Below, piece after piece: positions 45,624 to 59,721 of a stretch of DNA of 64,000 bases (position 1 is its first letter; each line of letters starts with the position of its first letter). Under the pieces are notes generated by a model. That model searched no databases, was not told where the DNA came from, and saw only the letters and a list, made by a program, of their open reading frames with translations. Source of the stretch: Cephalopachus bancanus (lineage: Eukaryota > Chordata > Mammalia > Primates > Tarsiidae); contig JAPVLO010000039.1 in NCBI GenBank assembly GCA_027257055.1, forward strand, positions 7,098,501 through 7,162,500. The letters run 5' to 3'. Made by a program: the position numbers and the translations under genes.

Positions 45624-48600
45624 ATGAGCTCTCCCAATGGACTGAGCTTCCCCTCTGGGCTGCTCTCAGGGGGCGCCTCCCCCAGCAGTGACGAGGGCTT
45701 CTTCCCCTTCGTGCTGGAGCGGCGGGATGCCTTCCGGGGAGGGGGCCGCGGACCTGAGGAGTCCGAGGAGCCCGAGGACCTGGCCCTGCGGCTGCAGCAA
45801 AAGGAGAAGGACTTGCTGCTGGCCGCTGAGCTCGGCAAGATGCTTCTGGAACGCAACGAGGAGCTGCGCCGGCAGCTGGAGGCGCTGAGCACCCAGCACG
45901 CGGAGCACGAGGAAGTGAGCTGGCGGGATGGGAGAGGCCAGATGGAGGCTGAGCAGATGGAGGCTGGGGTCGGATGGAGGCCAGGGCAGATGGAGGTCGG
46001 GGGCAGGGGCCAGGCAGGTGGACAGGGGGAGGACAGTGGGCCTGGGAGGACAAGGGAAGAGAACCAGGTTAGGGCAGGAGAGGGGCAGACAGCCAGGGGG
46101 ATGATTCTAGAACAGTCCAGGGATGGCCTGGTGGGTTAGAACATGAACTCTGTTGTGACCCGCCTGGGCAACTTGGCGAGCCCTCATCTCTACAATAAAT
46201 CAAAAATTAGCCGGGCGTGGTAGCGCGCGCCTGTAGTTCCAGCCACTTGGAAGGCTGAGGCGGAAGGATCGCCAGAGCCCAGCAGGTCGAGGCTACGGTG
46301 GCCGGGAGCGGCCACTGCACTCCAGTCTGGGCAACGGAGCGAGACTCCAACTCAAAAAAAAAAAAAAGAACATGAACTCTGGGGGCTCATTTCCCAGCAT
46401 TTTGGGAAATGTAGGTGGGAGAATCTCTTGAGGCCAGGAGTTTGATACCAGCCTGGGCAACATAGCCCGACCTCATCGCCATAAAAATAATAGTACTAAG
46501 AAGAACATGAACAAGGACAGGTTAAGACCTGGGTTCACACCCTTGCCTGGCTGTGTGACCCTGGGCCAGTTGCGGGCCCTCTCTGACCTTGGGTCTGGCT
46601 CTCAGCAGTAGAACACCACCCCGGCCACCTCAGCCATGGCTGCTGGGCATCCTCCCCTTGACTGGCACCAGCCTGAGCACTTCCCATGCCTCGTCTGGCT
46701 TGGTCCTTGCCCAGCTCAGAGGTGGGCACAGTTCTCCCCTCCATCTAGGCGCACCTCTGGACCCTTTACCTGTGTCATTGGCCCCAGTTGCTGCCGTGAG
46801 CCTGAGCTGCCTGGCTAAGCACCCCGCACCCTCCATGGGGCAGCCTGACAGTCCTCTCGTCTTGAGTGGCCCTGGACACCGTGACCCGTGGCCTGCAGCC
46901 CCATCCCCCACTCCCTGCCTGCGGCCCCGCCCACGCCCCTCCCTGACCTCCCCAAGCGGGGCCCCTCCCCACTTCTGCAAGCCCTGCCCATTCTTCTAAA
47001 CTCGGTTCCAGACCTCCCGCGTCTCCTCTGCAGCCTCTGAGCCGGTCACCACAGCCTCCTTCTCATGGCCCCCAGCCTCTGCTCTTCCTCTGGAGCCCAT
47101 TCTCCAAGGGAAAGCCGGTGACCTTCACAGACCTCAAATCAGACCCGTCACTCCCCACCCACACCTCCTAGTGGCCCTGTCGCACTCAGAGCGAATCAGA
47201 AGCTGCTCACACGGCCTTGAAGTCCCTGAGAGCCAGCCTCCCCCGGCTGTCCTGGCCTCACCACCATCCCAGGCTCTCCCTGGGTCTCCTTTCAGTTCCT
47301 CTCACCCCTCGAGCTTGTCCTCTCAGGGCTTCACCCCGCTGCTCCTTAGCATGGCCTCTTTCTGGTGACTGTCTGTTCAAACCCACCATCCTCCTTGAAA
47401 GACCCCACCCCCACCCACGCCATTTTCTCCACACTTTCCTGGGATTCTTCACATCTTTTCTGGCCCTCCAGAGTGGCCTGGTGCTCATGAGTGTCCACTG
47501 GCCCTCTGGGCTCCACACGGCTTGAGGCAGTGAACTTGCTGGTCCTGCTTGTCATTGAGAGCAGCCCTAGAACAGGATGAGCTCAGGTAGCACTAGAGGG
47601 AGGGAGGGAAGCCGGGAGGCAGGGAGGGTGGGCTTGGAAATGTTAGGAGCATTGCCCAGACCACACAACAGCAACAGAGCCAAGCACCGGCCAGGCCAAT
47701 TGGACTCTGAGCCTGCTGGCTTAATCCTGGGGCTGTATTGCCCTCACAGTATCTGATTAAGAGTTTTGGGAGGCTGAGATGGGAGGATCACTTGATATCA
47801 GACATTTGAGGCCACACTGAGCAACACAGCAAGACACACATCTTTAAAAAATATTAGCTGGCTGTGGTTGTGCACACCTGTAGTCCCAGCTGCTTAGGAG
47901 GCAGAGACAAGAGGGTTGCTTGAGCCCGGGAGTGGGAGGCTGCATTGAGCACCGCTGCACTCCAGCCTGGGTGACAGAGTGATACCTTGCCAAGACCCTC
48001 AAAGAGAAAAAAAGGAGTTTAGGTGCCTGAGTTGGCATCCCTGCTCCACTCACCTTCTGTGTGTCCTTGGGCAAGGCATAGAAGCTCTCCGAGCCTGTTT
48101 TCCCATTTGTAAACTGAGGGCGTTCAAGAGCCTCCCTCTAGTGGGTGCAGTGAGGCAATGCAGGCACAGCGCTAGCGCGGGCCCAGCGGGACACCTGCCG
48201 GCCACCGCCGCTGCAATCGAGAGCTGGACCCGGAGAGTGTGGCCCCAGGCTGACCCCGACTCACCCGCCCCCCACGCTGGGCATCTGGGTGTGCCAGAGC
48301 GTCCCCCCGCTGGTTGGACAGGTTTGGGGGCTAGGGCGGGGCTGACCAGGGCTAATTAGAGGGAGCTGGCCGGGAGGCGCTGAGGAGGGGTGGGCAGAGC
48401 CCGGGACACAGCAGGTGCGGGCAGCCATGGGCCGGGGCTTGAATTCTGCCAGGCTCAGGCGCCAAAAACGGCGCTTGCGACCCCGGACCCAGAAGCTCAG
48501 GCAGCAGCCGGAGGTGAGAGGGCGCCAGGGAGCCCCACCCCCACCCCTGTCCTGCCGGCCCCTCTTGTCTGGCCCGGAACCTTCTCTCTGCTGTCCCCTG

Positions 48601-51600
48601 TCACCTTTTCTCTGAGACTCTGCTTTGGCCTCTCCTGCATTCGTGTCTGTCTCGGGCAGACTCCTCAAGCCTTCTTGAGTGTCCGCCCAGGCTCATCTCT
48701 GCCTCTGTTTCCCCTCTGCCCCGACGCCACAGCGGCTCCAGCAGGAGAACCATGAGCTGCGCCAGGGCCTGGCAGCCCGGGGAGCCGAGTGGGAGGCCAG
48801 GACCGCGGAGCTGGAGGGCGATGTGGAGGCCCTTCGGGCGCAGTTGGGGGAGCAGCGCTCGGAGCAGCAGGACAGTGGGCGTGAGCGGGCGCGGGCGCTG
48901 GGCGAGCTCAGCGAGCAGAACCTCCGGCTCAGCCAGCAGCTGGTCCAGGTGGGACAATCCTGACCCCAGGCCCCTGGGCAAGGTGGGGGCAGTCACCTGT
49001 TGCCGGGGGGTGCACTGGGCTTGGTGTTTCGGCTTGGCCCGGCTGAGGCCCCCCAACCCCTCCCCAGGCCTCCCAGACCGAGCAGGAGCTCCAGAGGGAG
49101 CTGGATGCCCTTCGCGGACAGTGCCAGACTCAGGCCCTGGCAGGGGCGGAGCTGAGGACGCAGCTGGAGAGTCTGCAGGGTGAGGTGAGTGCCGCCTGGG
49201 GCCTGCTGAGCCAGAAGGGCTGGGGGCCATCCCGGGCTGGCCTGGCACCCCTCTCCCAACTCCGAGGCCTTTCCCCAGAACCTGATGCTGCAGAGCCGCC
49301 GGCAGGACCTGGAGGCCCAGATTCGAGGCCTGCGTGAGGAGGTGGAGAAGGGTCAGAGCAAGCTGCAGACCACCCACGAGGAGCTGCTGCTGCTGCAGAG
49401 GGAGAGGCGGGAGCACAGCCTGGAGGTGATGGGCAGGGCGGGCAGGGTGTAACCAGCCGAACCCTGGGCAGTGGCCTCGGGGCCTTCTGGGAGCCAAGAC
49501 CAGAGCTGGGACACTAGAGCACGGGCGTTAGCCCCGGGGCAAGTGGGAGTCACAGGAGGCTGTTGAGTGGGGGAGGTGTGCTTTTAAAATGCATCAGAGC
49601 CTGGCAGCTGGGAGGCCAGAGAGGGGGCTGAGGCCAACGCTCAAGCCAGAGTGACCGCCCCAGGACCATGCTGGGGCAGCGGAAATGGAAAGAAGGGAAT
49701 ACACAGAGGGAGCGGGGCGCGGTGTTTGAGATCCCACGAGTCTGCACTTGGGGTCAGATCACCTGGCTTCATATCCCAGCGCCCCTTCTTACTACTGCGG
49801 ACACCCAGCCTCAGTTTCCCCCCGTTAGGTGGGGTGGAAGTGACACCCGCCTCCAAGGTTGTGTGGGGAGTGAGGCTGTGAAGGCAGGGTCAGTAAATGC
49901 GGGGCGGAAGCCATCGGAATTACAGGCAGACCAGGCGGGAGACAGGGCGGGGCTCTTCCAGGCGCGGCTGCAGGGAGGTGGTGCCGCCACCCCGCCTTAC
50001 ACGGCGAGGAAACTGGAATCCGCCCAGGAAGGGCGCAGCCCAAGGCCGCCCGGCAGCCCGGGAGCGGCAGCGGGCCGGGCGGCCGGGGTGCGGAGACGGC
50101 GGCGCTGCCGAGCCCCAGCCCCCCCGTGGCGCGCGGCGCTGGGTGCGTCCCGCCGACCCGCCGCGCTCGTGTCGCGCCCCCACAGCTGGAGCGCGCTCGC
50201 TCGGAGGCCGGGGAGGCGCTGGGCGCGCTGCGGAGGCTGCAGCGGCGCGTGTCGGAGCTGGAGGAGGAGTCGCGCCTCCAGGACGCCGATGCGTCGGGCG
50301 CCTCTCTGCAGTCCGAGCTGGCCGGCAGCCTCGACGGCGACCAGGACGCGCACGCGCGCGGAGACGCCCCGGTGAGCTCGAGGCCCACGGCCCCCCGCGC
50401 CCTCCGGAGGGCCACAGGCTCCGCCCCTCCCACGTGAGCCCACGGCGCCCTGACCAACTCCTTTGAACTACAGACCACCCTGTCCCAGGAGACCCAAGAG
50501 GTGTCCAGCCCCCAGCCTTCACCTGAGGAGAGTTTAGAGCCCCCCAAGAAGCGGGCACCCCTGAGCCCCGCGGAGATACTGGAGGAGGAGACGGAAGTGG
50601 CCAGGCTGCAGAATAAGGTGGGGAGGAGGGAGCATCGTGCTGGATGCTGAGCCCCTCCGGCTGCCGGCTTCTTTCCCACGCCCACCTCCCCTTCTTTTTG
50701 CCCGCTGAGGCCCGTACCCTCGGATCGCCCTTCATCTCAACAAACGCAGTCACGCTGCAAGGGCCAGCCACCTCCTCCAGCAAGACTTCCTGGGCCTCAC
50801 TACCCACCCCCAGTCCCGTTCCAGTGCTTCTGCCCACATCCCTCCTGCAGATCACACCATCCCACCGAGCCGCGCCCCACCCCATCCCGCACCAGCTGGA
50901 GGACTCAAAGGACGCTCCTCCAAGTCTCCCCCGACACAGGGCCATAGCTGCCTGGGGTGTCTGTCGAGCAGGCGGGGGAGGGCTGGAGCCCGAGGGCCCA
51001 TCTGCCCTCTGTCCCCGCTCTGCCCACAGACCGCGCTGCAGCAGGCAGAGCTGCAGGCCCTCCGGGAAGAGCTGCAGAGGCAGAAGGAGCTGCGGACACG
51101 GGGCGACCCCCAGGAGGCCGTGAGCGGCGCTCTCTCGGATCGGGACGAGGCCGTGAGCAAGTGCGCCTCCCGCCACCCCCCACGATGCCACGGGCCCCGG
51201 GCACTCCGGCCCTTCTGGGCTCCTGGTCGCCCCATCTGTGACGTGACCTGTAATTACCCACGCTCGCCCCAGGGCCCTCTGATCTCCTTGGCCTCGGGGC
51301 CAGAGGTCCCCGCCACCCAGGTCCAGGACACCCCGTCGTCCCTCCTCCCCGAGGCCCCCGCGCCCTCAGACGCATTGTCCGCCCTCCCGCCCGCAGGGCC
51401 CTGGAGCTGTCCCTGGAGCGAGACTCGCTGTCCCGGGAGCTGATGCGCACCATCCGCCAGAAGGTGGCGCTCACGCAGGAGCTGGAGGCCTGGCAGGTGA
51501 GGGGCGGGCCCGACGGGCGGGGCCAGAGCCGGGGGGCGGGGCCCGGGGGCGGGCTAACGCGCCGCCCCGCCCCTCGGCCCGCCTCCCGCAGGACGACATG

Positions 51601-51756
51601 CACGTGGTGATCGGGCAGCAGCTGCGCTCGCAGCGCCAGAAGGAGCTGAGCGCCGCCGAGGCCGCCGCCGCGCGCCGCGCCGCGCCCCGCTTCCCGCTGC
51701 GCCTCGGCCCCGGGCCTGCCGGCGGCTTCCTCAGCGGCCTCTTCCGAAGGACCTGA
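45624..51756 (+). CDS. BICDL2: BICDL2 (CCDC64B), BICD-family dynein adaptor, 9 coding exons
   Basis: Coding exons: 45624-45914, 48733-48948, 49068-49184, 49279-49425, 50186-50371, 50474-50617, 51030-51160, 51397-51496, 51592-51756. They total 1497 bases (498 aa; human about 508) with GT-AG junctions and consistent phase. The protein is almost entirely coiled coil (heptad-rich [31 protein letters not shown]-like repeats). The CC1-box region [15 protein letters not shown] (about 67-81) is the dynein light-intermediate-chain contact in BICD proteins. The end is basic and Ala/Arg-rich ([11 protein letters not shown]). The family links dynein-dynactin to Rab-carrying vesicles. The start follows a splice acceptor by 14 bases and is overlapped by a five-codon upstream frame (45,610-45,627). 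The third-last exon joint gives [11 protein letters not shown], which looks a few residues shorter than human. Confidence 0.93.
46152..46366 (+). mobile_element. 5'-truncated lineage-specific Alu in BICDL2 intron 1
   Basis: It starts within the left arm (GTTGTGACCCGCCTGGG). Flanked by AGAACATGAACTCT at 46,138-46,151 and 46,367-46,380. An older Alu monomer-like piece follows at about 46,395-46,500, and another old plus Alu lies at 47,765-48,000. The remainder of the intron (46,500-47,760) shows no exon. Confidence 0.95.
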
Positions 51757-52035
51757 GGGCCGGGTCTGGGAGGCGGCCCGCACCCACCCGCGCCGGGCTC
51801 ACTTTTCCTCTTCTGACCCATGGAGCAACGGGCCCAGATCTTCTTCCAAAGGGGGCTTGTGGCCTCCCCACCCCAGGAGGCTGGGCAGGGACTCATCGGG
51901 AGCTGGCGTCAGCTTTGGGGTCCAGGGGCCCCCAGGTGGGTGGCAGGGGCAGGGCTATTTTTCAGATCTATCTAGGTCTATCTTTTCTAGGTCAGAGGTG
52001 GGGCTGGGTATTTATATACCAGGATTGGACAGAGT

Positions 52036-52041
52036 AATATA
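52036..52041 (+). terminator. Possible BICDL2 polyadenylation signal (variant)
   Basis: AATATA within GTAATATATAAATCAC is about 280 bases after the stop codon. No canonical AATAAA lies between the stop and the THOC6 end region, so this is only a candidate. Confidence 0.3.
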
Positions 52042-52101
52042 TAAATCACTACACCAACGTGCTCTCTATTCTTGGGAAGGAAGCGCATGAAAGCCCAAAA
52101 C

Positions 52102-52107
52102 TTTATT
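52102..52107 (-). terminator. THOC6 polyadenylation signal
   Basis: TTTATT on the plus strand is AATAAA on the minus strand, about 580 bases beyond the THOC6 stop. It is the first canonical hexamer placed in non-Alu sequence. It implies that the THOC6 3' UTR contains the nested Alus at 52,116-52,640. Confidence 0.55.
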
Positions 52108-52115
52108 GTAAAAAA

Positions 52116-52640
52116 AGGCTAGGCTCCGTGGCTCAGCTTGTAATCCCAGCACTGGGAGGCTGAAGCGAGTGGATTGCCTGAGCCCGCGGGTTCGAGACCA
52201 GCCAGGGTAACCTGGCAAGACTTCGTCTCTAATAAATTAAAAAAAATTTTTTTTTTTGAGTTGGAGTCTCACTCTGTCGCCCAGACTGGAATGCAGTGGC
52301 CGCCCCCGGCCACCGCAGCCTCAACCTGCTGGGCTTCAGCGATCCTTCCACCTCAGCGATCCTTCACCTAAATTTTGACTTATTGTAGAGATGAGGTCTC
52401 GCCAAGTTGCCCAGGCAGGTCTCGAACCCACGGGCTCAGGCAATCCACTCACCTCAGCCTCCCAAAGCGCAAGATTACAGGCTGAGCCACCGAGCCAATA
52501 AATAAAAAACTAGCTGGGTGTGGTAATGCATGCCTATAGTTCTGGCTACTTGGAAGGCTGAGGCAGAAGGACCGCCCGAACCCAGCAGGTTGACGCTGGG
52601 GTGGCTGTGAGTGTGCCACAGAGACTCCAACTCAAAAAAG
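52116..52640. mobile_element. Nested Alus: minus copy inside a plus copy
   Basis: The plus left arm 52,116-52,235 ends in CTAATAAATTAAAAAA. A complete minus Alu occupies about 52,245-52,497 (TTTTGAGTTGGAGTCTCACTC ... GATTACAGGCTGAGCCACCGAGCC). The plus right arm resumes AATAAATAAAAAACTAGCTGGG to 52,640. The minus copy inserted in the A-rich linker. Confidence 0.9.
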
Positions 52641-52686
52641 AAAAAAACACTCTAAGTTTCTGGGATGGGTGGGGTGTCATCAGAGG

Positions 52687-55540
<2,854 letters not shown>

Positions 55541-55939
55541 CGCCAGAACTACAAGTCCCAGAGGGCGCCGCGGGCGACGCAGCTCACCAGGCCAGGAGCG
55601 GCTCCTCTCCACGGTGCTCCTCCACACGGCCGGCTGGCTCGGCGCAGAGGTGGTCGCCACGCACCACCCGCAACTCCAGGAATCGGGGTGAGCGCCGCGA
55701 AGACACCCTCTCCGACACCAAGAAGTGGCGCCTACCGCAGCCCTCCTAAGCCAAATCCCTTCACCCACCCCGCCGAGCCGACCAGACCCGCCTTCCAGCC
55801 GCGCGCCTCCCGTCTTCTGCGCCTGCGTGTAACCCCGCCGCTGCGCGCGCGCCTGAAGCCACACCCTCTCGCGCTGGGCCCCGCCCTCGGAGACCCCGCC
55901 TCTGCCACTCAGATCCCACCCGCCAGACCCCGAACTCCA
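55541..55939. promoter_or_regulatory. Shared divergent CpG promoter of THOC6 and HCFC1R1
   Basis: 399 GC-rich bases separate the two start codons. No TATA box. The head-to-head arrangement implies a bidirectional promoter. Confidence 0.75.
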
Positions 55940-56997
55940 ATGATCCTGCAGCCGCCCTTGGAGCGAGGTCCCCAGGGTCTGGCCCAGCGCCACCCTCAGG
56001 CCGCCCTGGGGTCATCGCGGGGCCTGGACGCCAGGTGGGTGTGCGGGACATGGATGGGCCTGATCAAGGGGCGCAGGAGCTTCGGCTGGGGACTCGGGGC
56101 TAGTCTGCAGAATGACACGGGGTGGGGCGAATCAGCGAGGCTTACACAGGAGCTGGGATGGGGCTGGGGCTCAGGGTCGAGACCCGAGGTAGCCGCTGGA
56201 TGGCCCGGGAGAGGGGTGATTTAGGTTCAGCTGAGGCAGAAATGGACCAGGGGCTCCTGGCTGAGGCTGCAGGCCCAGGCTGGCAGATCGGCCGGAAAGG
56301 GCCAAGGGGCGGGCGCACCGGGCCCTTTTTTTCCCAGCTCCCCTCTCCGAGGAGCTGTGCTCGTGAGTACCAAGCGGCGCCTGGAGGAGGAGCAGCGACT
56401 TTGGGGGCAGGGAGGGATTCCCAGCAAGAGCTGTCACCTCTGGTTTCCATCAGTCGGCCTCACCTCGCAATATCCCAGCCTGCCTTTCTCCCCATGTCTC
56501 CCCAGGGATCCCCTGTGCAAGCGTTTTCTGTCTGAGGAGAACATGGCCACCCACTTCTCTCAACTCAGCCTGCACAATGACCACCCCTACTGCAGCCCCC
56601 CCAGGGCCTTCCCCCCAGCCCTGCCCCCACTCAGGTAGGCGCCTCCCCTGGCTGGACCATCTAGAGGATCACACCCAGGCCTCGGAGCTGACCTCCAGGC
56701 CCTGCCTCATCGTGCCATTTTTAGCTCTAGCTGACCTGTGTTGTTTCCCATCTTGGGTCCTTGGAAAGTGCTGGGAACCTGGGAGCCCCTGGGGACCTGA
56801 ACCTGAGGGGAGGTGGCTCCACTGGGCCACCCCCATGCCCTGACTGTTATTCCTCTTCCAGGGGCCCTTGCTCTGAGCTGCTTCTCTGGCGCTACCCTGG
56901 GAACCTCATCCCCGAGGCCCTCCGGCTGCTCAGGCTGGGGGACTCCCCGACTCCCCACTACCTTGCAACCCCAGCTGGGGACATAGTGGAGCTCTGA
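55940..56997 (+). CDS. HCFC1R1: HCFC1R1 (HPIP), HCF-1 beta-propeller interacting protein, 4 exons
   Basis: Exons: 55940-56034, 56338-56394, 56506-56634, 56862-56997. They total 417 bases (138 aa, equal to the human long form). Exon 2 is exactly 57 bases, so skipping it leaves a 119-residue frame, like the known short human isoform. The HCF-1 binding motif is DHPY (about residues 76-79) within [14 protein letters not shown] Leu-rich tail ([16 protein letters not shown]) follows, in line with its role in binding the HCF-1 Kelch domain and moving HCF-1 between nucleus and cytoplasm. Oddity: the exon 2 end implied by the frame (GAGGAGCA|GCGACT) has GC where GT is expected, whereas all other junctions are GT-AG. 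A good consensus donor inside the exon (GTGAGTA at 56,363) would shift the frame to an early stop. Confidence 0.9.
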
Positions 56998-57190
56998 GTG
57001 CTGACGGGCCGTGCTCCTACCCTCCTTTCCACCCAACAGAAGAGACCAGCAACCCCACAACGGGACAAGGTGCCTTTCCTTCTTCAGACCATACTTCTTC
57101 ACCCAACAGAGGACACTGAGCCCAGTGGAGCCCTGGGATGGGAGGGGCAGGAGCATGGGGGGGGAAGATCCCCCCCCCCCAGAAGAACTG

Positions 57191-57196
57191 AATAAA
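57191..57196 (+). terminator. HCFC1R1 polyadenylation signal
   Basis: AATAAA in GAACTGAATAAAGATTGC, about 195 bases after the stop codon. Confidence 0.85.
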
Positions 57197-57468
57197 GATT
57201 GCTGAGCAACTGAAGGCTTCAGTCTGGAACCTGGGGCCTTTGGGGAGGGTGGGGTGAGGGGCATTGGATGCTGGGGTTTCTCCTCAAGATCTTCCCTGGA
57301 AAACTTAGGGCCAGCCAGGTCCTGGCAGGCTGGGTGCCAGGCATTGAGAATGTGTGAGTCAGAGCCTCACCCCCGCCCCCGGCCCGACTGACTCACTCCC
57401 TCCCTCCAGCTCTGGGGAGTTAAGCTGGGATCATGCTACTCTCCAAACCATTTAAAGTTAAAGATTCC

Positions 57469-57474
57469 TTTATT
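57469..57474 (-). terminator. TNFRSF12A polyadenylation signal
   Basis: TTTATT on the plus strand (minus AATAAA), about 510 bases past the TNFRSF12A stop. A second candidate lies near 57,512. The convergent HCFC1R1 transcript ends about 260 bases away. Confidence 0.65.
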
Positions 57475-57985
57475 AATAAATTCTCCCTCCCCTCCAAAGT
57501 TTCTCCCCAAAATAAATATCTCCTTCCCCCTGTGGGGGGTGGGGGGGTCTGTATCTTAGGGCCAGCCCTCCTAGAGGGCCAGCCCCCCTAGCATTAAGAA
57601 CAAGTCCCTAACCCCCAGGCTGAGACCCCATGGTGGAATTTCAGCACATCTGAGTGAATGGTGGCTATGTGTGGTGGCTGCCCCTCAAGTCAGCCTGGCC
57701 CCGGGGGGTGGGGGGGGACACCCCCTTGTGCAAATGCTGCAGTTCCTTAATCAGTGTCAGCCGGCATAAGGCTCCTTTTCTGTGCTGGGGCCTGAGACAG
57801 GGCAATCAGACACCTTGGAAGGCCACCCTGAACCCCGGGCCAGGCCTGAGGTGATTCACTGGCTCCCTGCCCCCCTGTGGCTGGAGGAACTTGGCTCCAG
57901 CTGTGTCTGGGAGGCAGGGGCTGGCTCTCGAAGGGATGAATGAATGATGAGTGGCTGAGGCCCAGCTGGCAGGGGGCACACACTG

Positions 57986-59378
57986 TCACTGGATCAGCGC
58001 CACGGCTGGGCAGCCTTCGCCGGTCTCCTCTATGGGGGCTGCAAGATAAGAAGTGGTCCTCAGAAGCCTGGGAAACATCCAGGACCGATGGAGGAGGGCA
58101 GGCTGGGACGCACTTACTGGTGAACTTCTCTCTCCTGCGGCACCGTCTCCAGACCAGGAAGCCAGAAAGCAGCCCCAGCACCAGGGCCAGGCTCAGGGCG
58201 CCCCCCAGGATGGGCCAGAGCAACCGGAAAGGGACAGGGGGTGCTGTAGCGCCTGGAAGCCAGACTCAAGTCAGACCTCGCCCTTCTCCGGACCCAGCCC
58301 CGCCCCCTTAACTGAGCCTCAAGCCTTTCCCCCACCGTGGTCCCCTCCCTGGTCGGAGCTCCACTCCCGCCTCTGCCCCCCCCATTAATCTCCCAAGTCC
58401 GAAGCCCTCTGCCCGGGTCTCCGCCCTCTCCCCGTGTCTCGGGTGCACCCGCCCCAGCCCCCACTCACAGCCCCGGCAGAAATCGCTGTGCGGTCGCGCG
58501 GGGCACGACGCGCAGTCCATGCACTTGTCTAGGTCCGCGCTCCAGGAGCTGCCGCGAGAGCAGGGGGCGGTGCCTGGGGAGGGGGCCGCGGGTCAGAGGC
58601 TGGGGGCGGGGCGTGGCTATTCTGGGGTCTGAGGTCAGGGTCGGCCGGCTCGAATAACGTGAGTCACAGGCGCCCTCCCCCCGCATTCCTCACAGGTGAC
58701 CGCACGGCCCGACCGGGACACGGCAGCGCGGGAGGGGGCTGAGGAGTAGCGCGGGACTCTGGGGGGGCAGGTCTCCACAACCCCCCTGCCGCCGGCGGGT
58801 GACTCACTCCCGGGCACCGGGCCCGACCCCGGTCCCTCCCCCCGCATAGCTGGGCACTGAAGTCACCGGATGGAAGGGGGCACTCCACATGGTATAGAGG
58901 GCACAGACCCCCGTGTCGCTCGACGACCCCCCAACTTTTCGGTCACTGGGGCTGGCAAGACCCCGTACTGGCCGGGGCGGGGCATGCCTTCTTGCTAGAC
59001 TAAACACCCCGCCCTCAAACTTTCTCTCTCCACTTCTAGCTCCGACAATGAACCCGAAGACCCCCCCAACCCCAAATGCACAGTCGGAGAAACTGAGGCC
59101 CGGACTGCGGACGAAGCTTGCGGCGGGACGGGACCTCCCACAGCCGGCGGCGCGGTGTCCGAACACCGCCCGGCCCCACACCCCACGTGCGCCGCGGGGC
59201 CCCCGGGTCCGCCCTGCCCTTCGGGCACCCGATCCCGGCTCCGGACGCCACGCCCGGCCGCCCGCGCCCCGGCGTCCCGCGTACCTGGCGCCTGCTCCCC
59301 CGCCGCGGCGCGCAGCAGCGCCAGCCCGAGCCCCAGCGCGAGGAGCCGCCGCAGCGGGCGCAGCGAGGCCCGAGCCAT
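57986..59378 (-). CDS. TNFRSF12A: TNFRSF12A (Fn14), TWEAK receptor, 4 exons
   Basis: Exons: 59378-59285, 58573-58469, 58252-58118, 58038-57986. They total 387 bases (128 aa; human 129). An Arg/Leu-rich signal peptide (to about residue 27) is followed by one short cysteine-rich domain (PCSRGSSWSADLDKCMDC ... HSDFCRGC), which binds TWEAK. A transmembrane helix (LLWPILGGALSLALVLGLLSGF) and a short tail RRCRRREKFTTPIEETGEG follow. The TRAF-binding core PIEET is intact. One Gly after it is missing relative to human, which accounts for the length difference. The start codon lies in a CpG island. The gene is known to be growth-factor inducible, and two AP-1 sites sit in intron 1 (58,660 and 58,800). 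No damage was seen. Confidence 0.95.
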
Positions 59379-59720
59379 GGTGCGCGTCCCGCGGCCGCGG
59401 CCGTCTGCGCCCACCGCCGGCCGGCACCGACCCGCGCCGGCGCCCCGCCCCCGCCCCCGCCTTCCGGGGCGGAGCTCCGGCCGCCGCCGCCCCGCGCCCG
59501 CTCCGGGACGTCCCGCCCCGTGCGGCCCGCGGCGCTCGGCCATTTGCTCCCGGACGCGGGCCCTGCGCGCGCCCGCCGCGTCCGGCCGGACAGACCCGGC
59601 CCAGCCTGCCGGCGCCCAAGTGCGGCGTGCGGAGGAGCCAGGCACAAGCCGTGCGGAGACCAGCGCCGCCTTCCCCAGGGCCCCAGGGGGACGGCGATGA
59701 CACCGTGAAAATGATATCCG
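58390..59720 (-). promoter_or_regulatory. CpG-island promoter of TNFRSF12A
   Basis: Very GC-rich with dense CpG around exon 1. AP-1 consensus TGAGTCA at 58,660-58,666 and TGACTCA at 58,800-58,806. Large open frames on both strands here are composition artefacts. Confidence 0.7.
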
Positions 59721-59721
59721 C

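Noticed and set aside
48427..48513. An ATG near 48,427 ahead of BICDL2 exon 2 as an alternative first exon
   Set aside because: The short frame [15 protein letters not shown] ends in a donor-like GGAGGTGAG, but nothing supports its use. The long first exon carries the conserved CC1 box.
49920..51191. A 423-codon open frame on the minus strand
   Set aside because: It is antisense to BICDL2 exons 5-7 in GC-rich DNA. It has no family resemblance, and the plus-strand exons explain the region.
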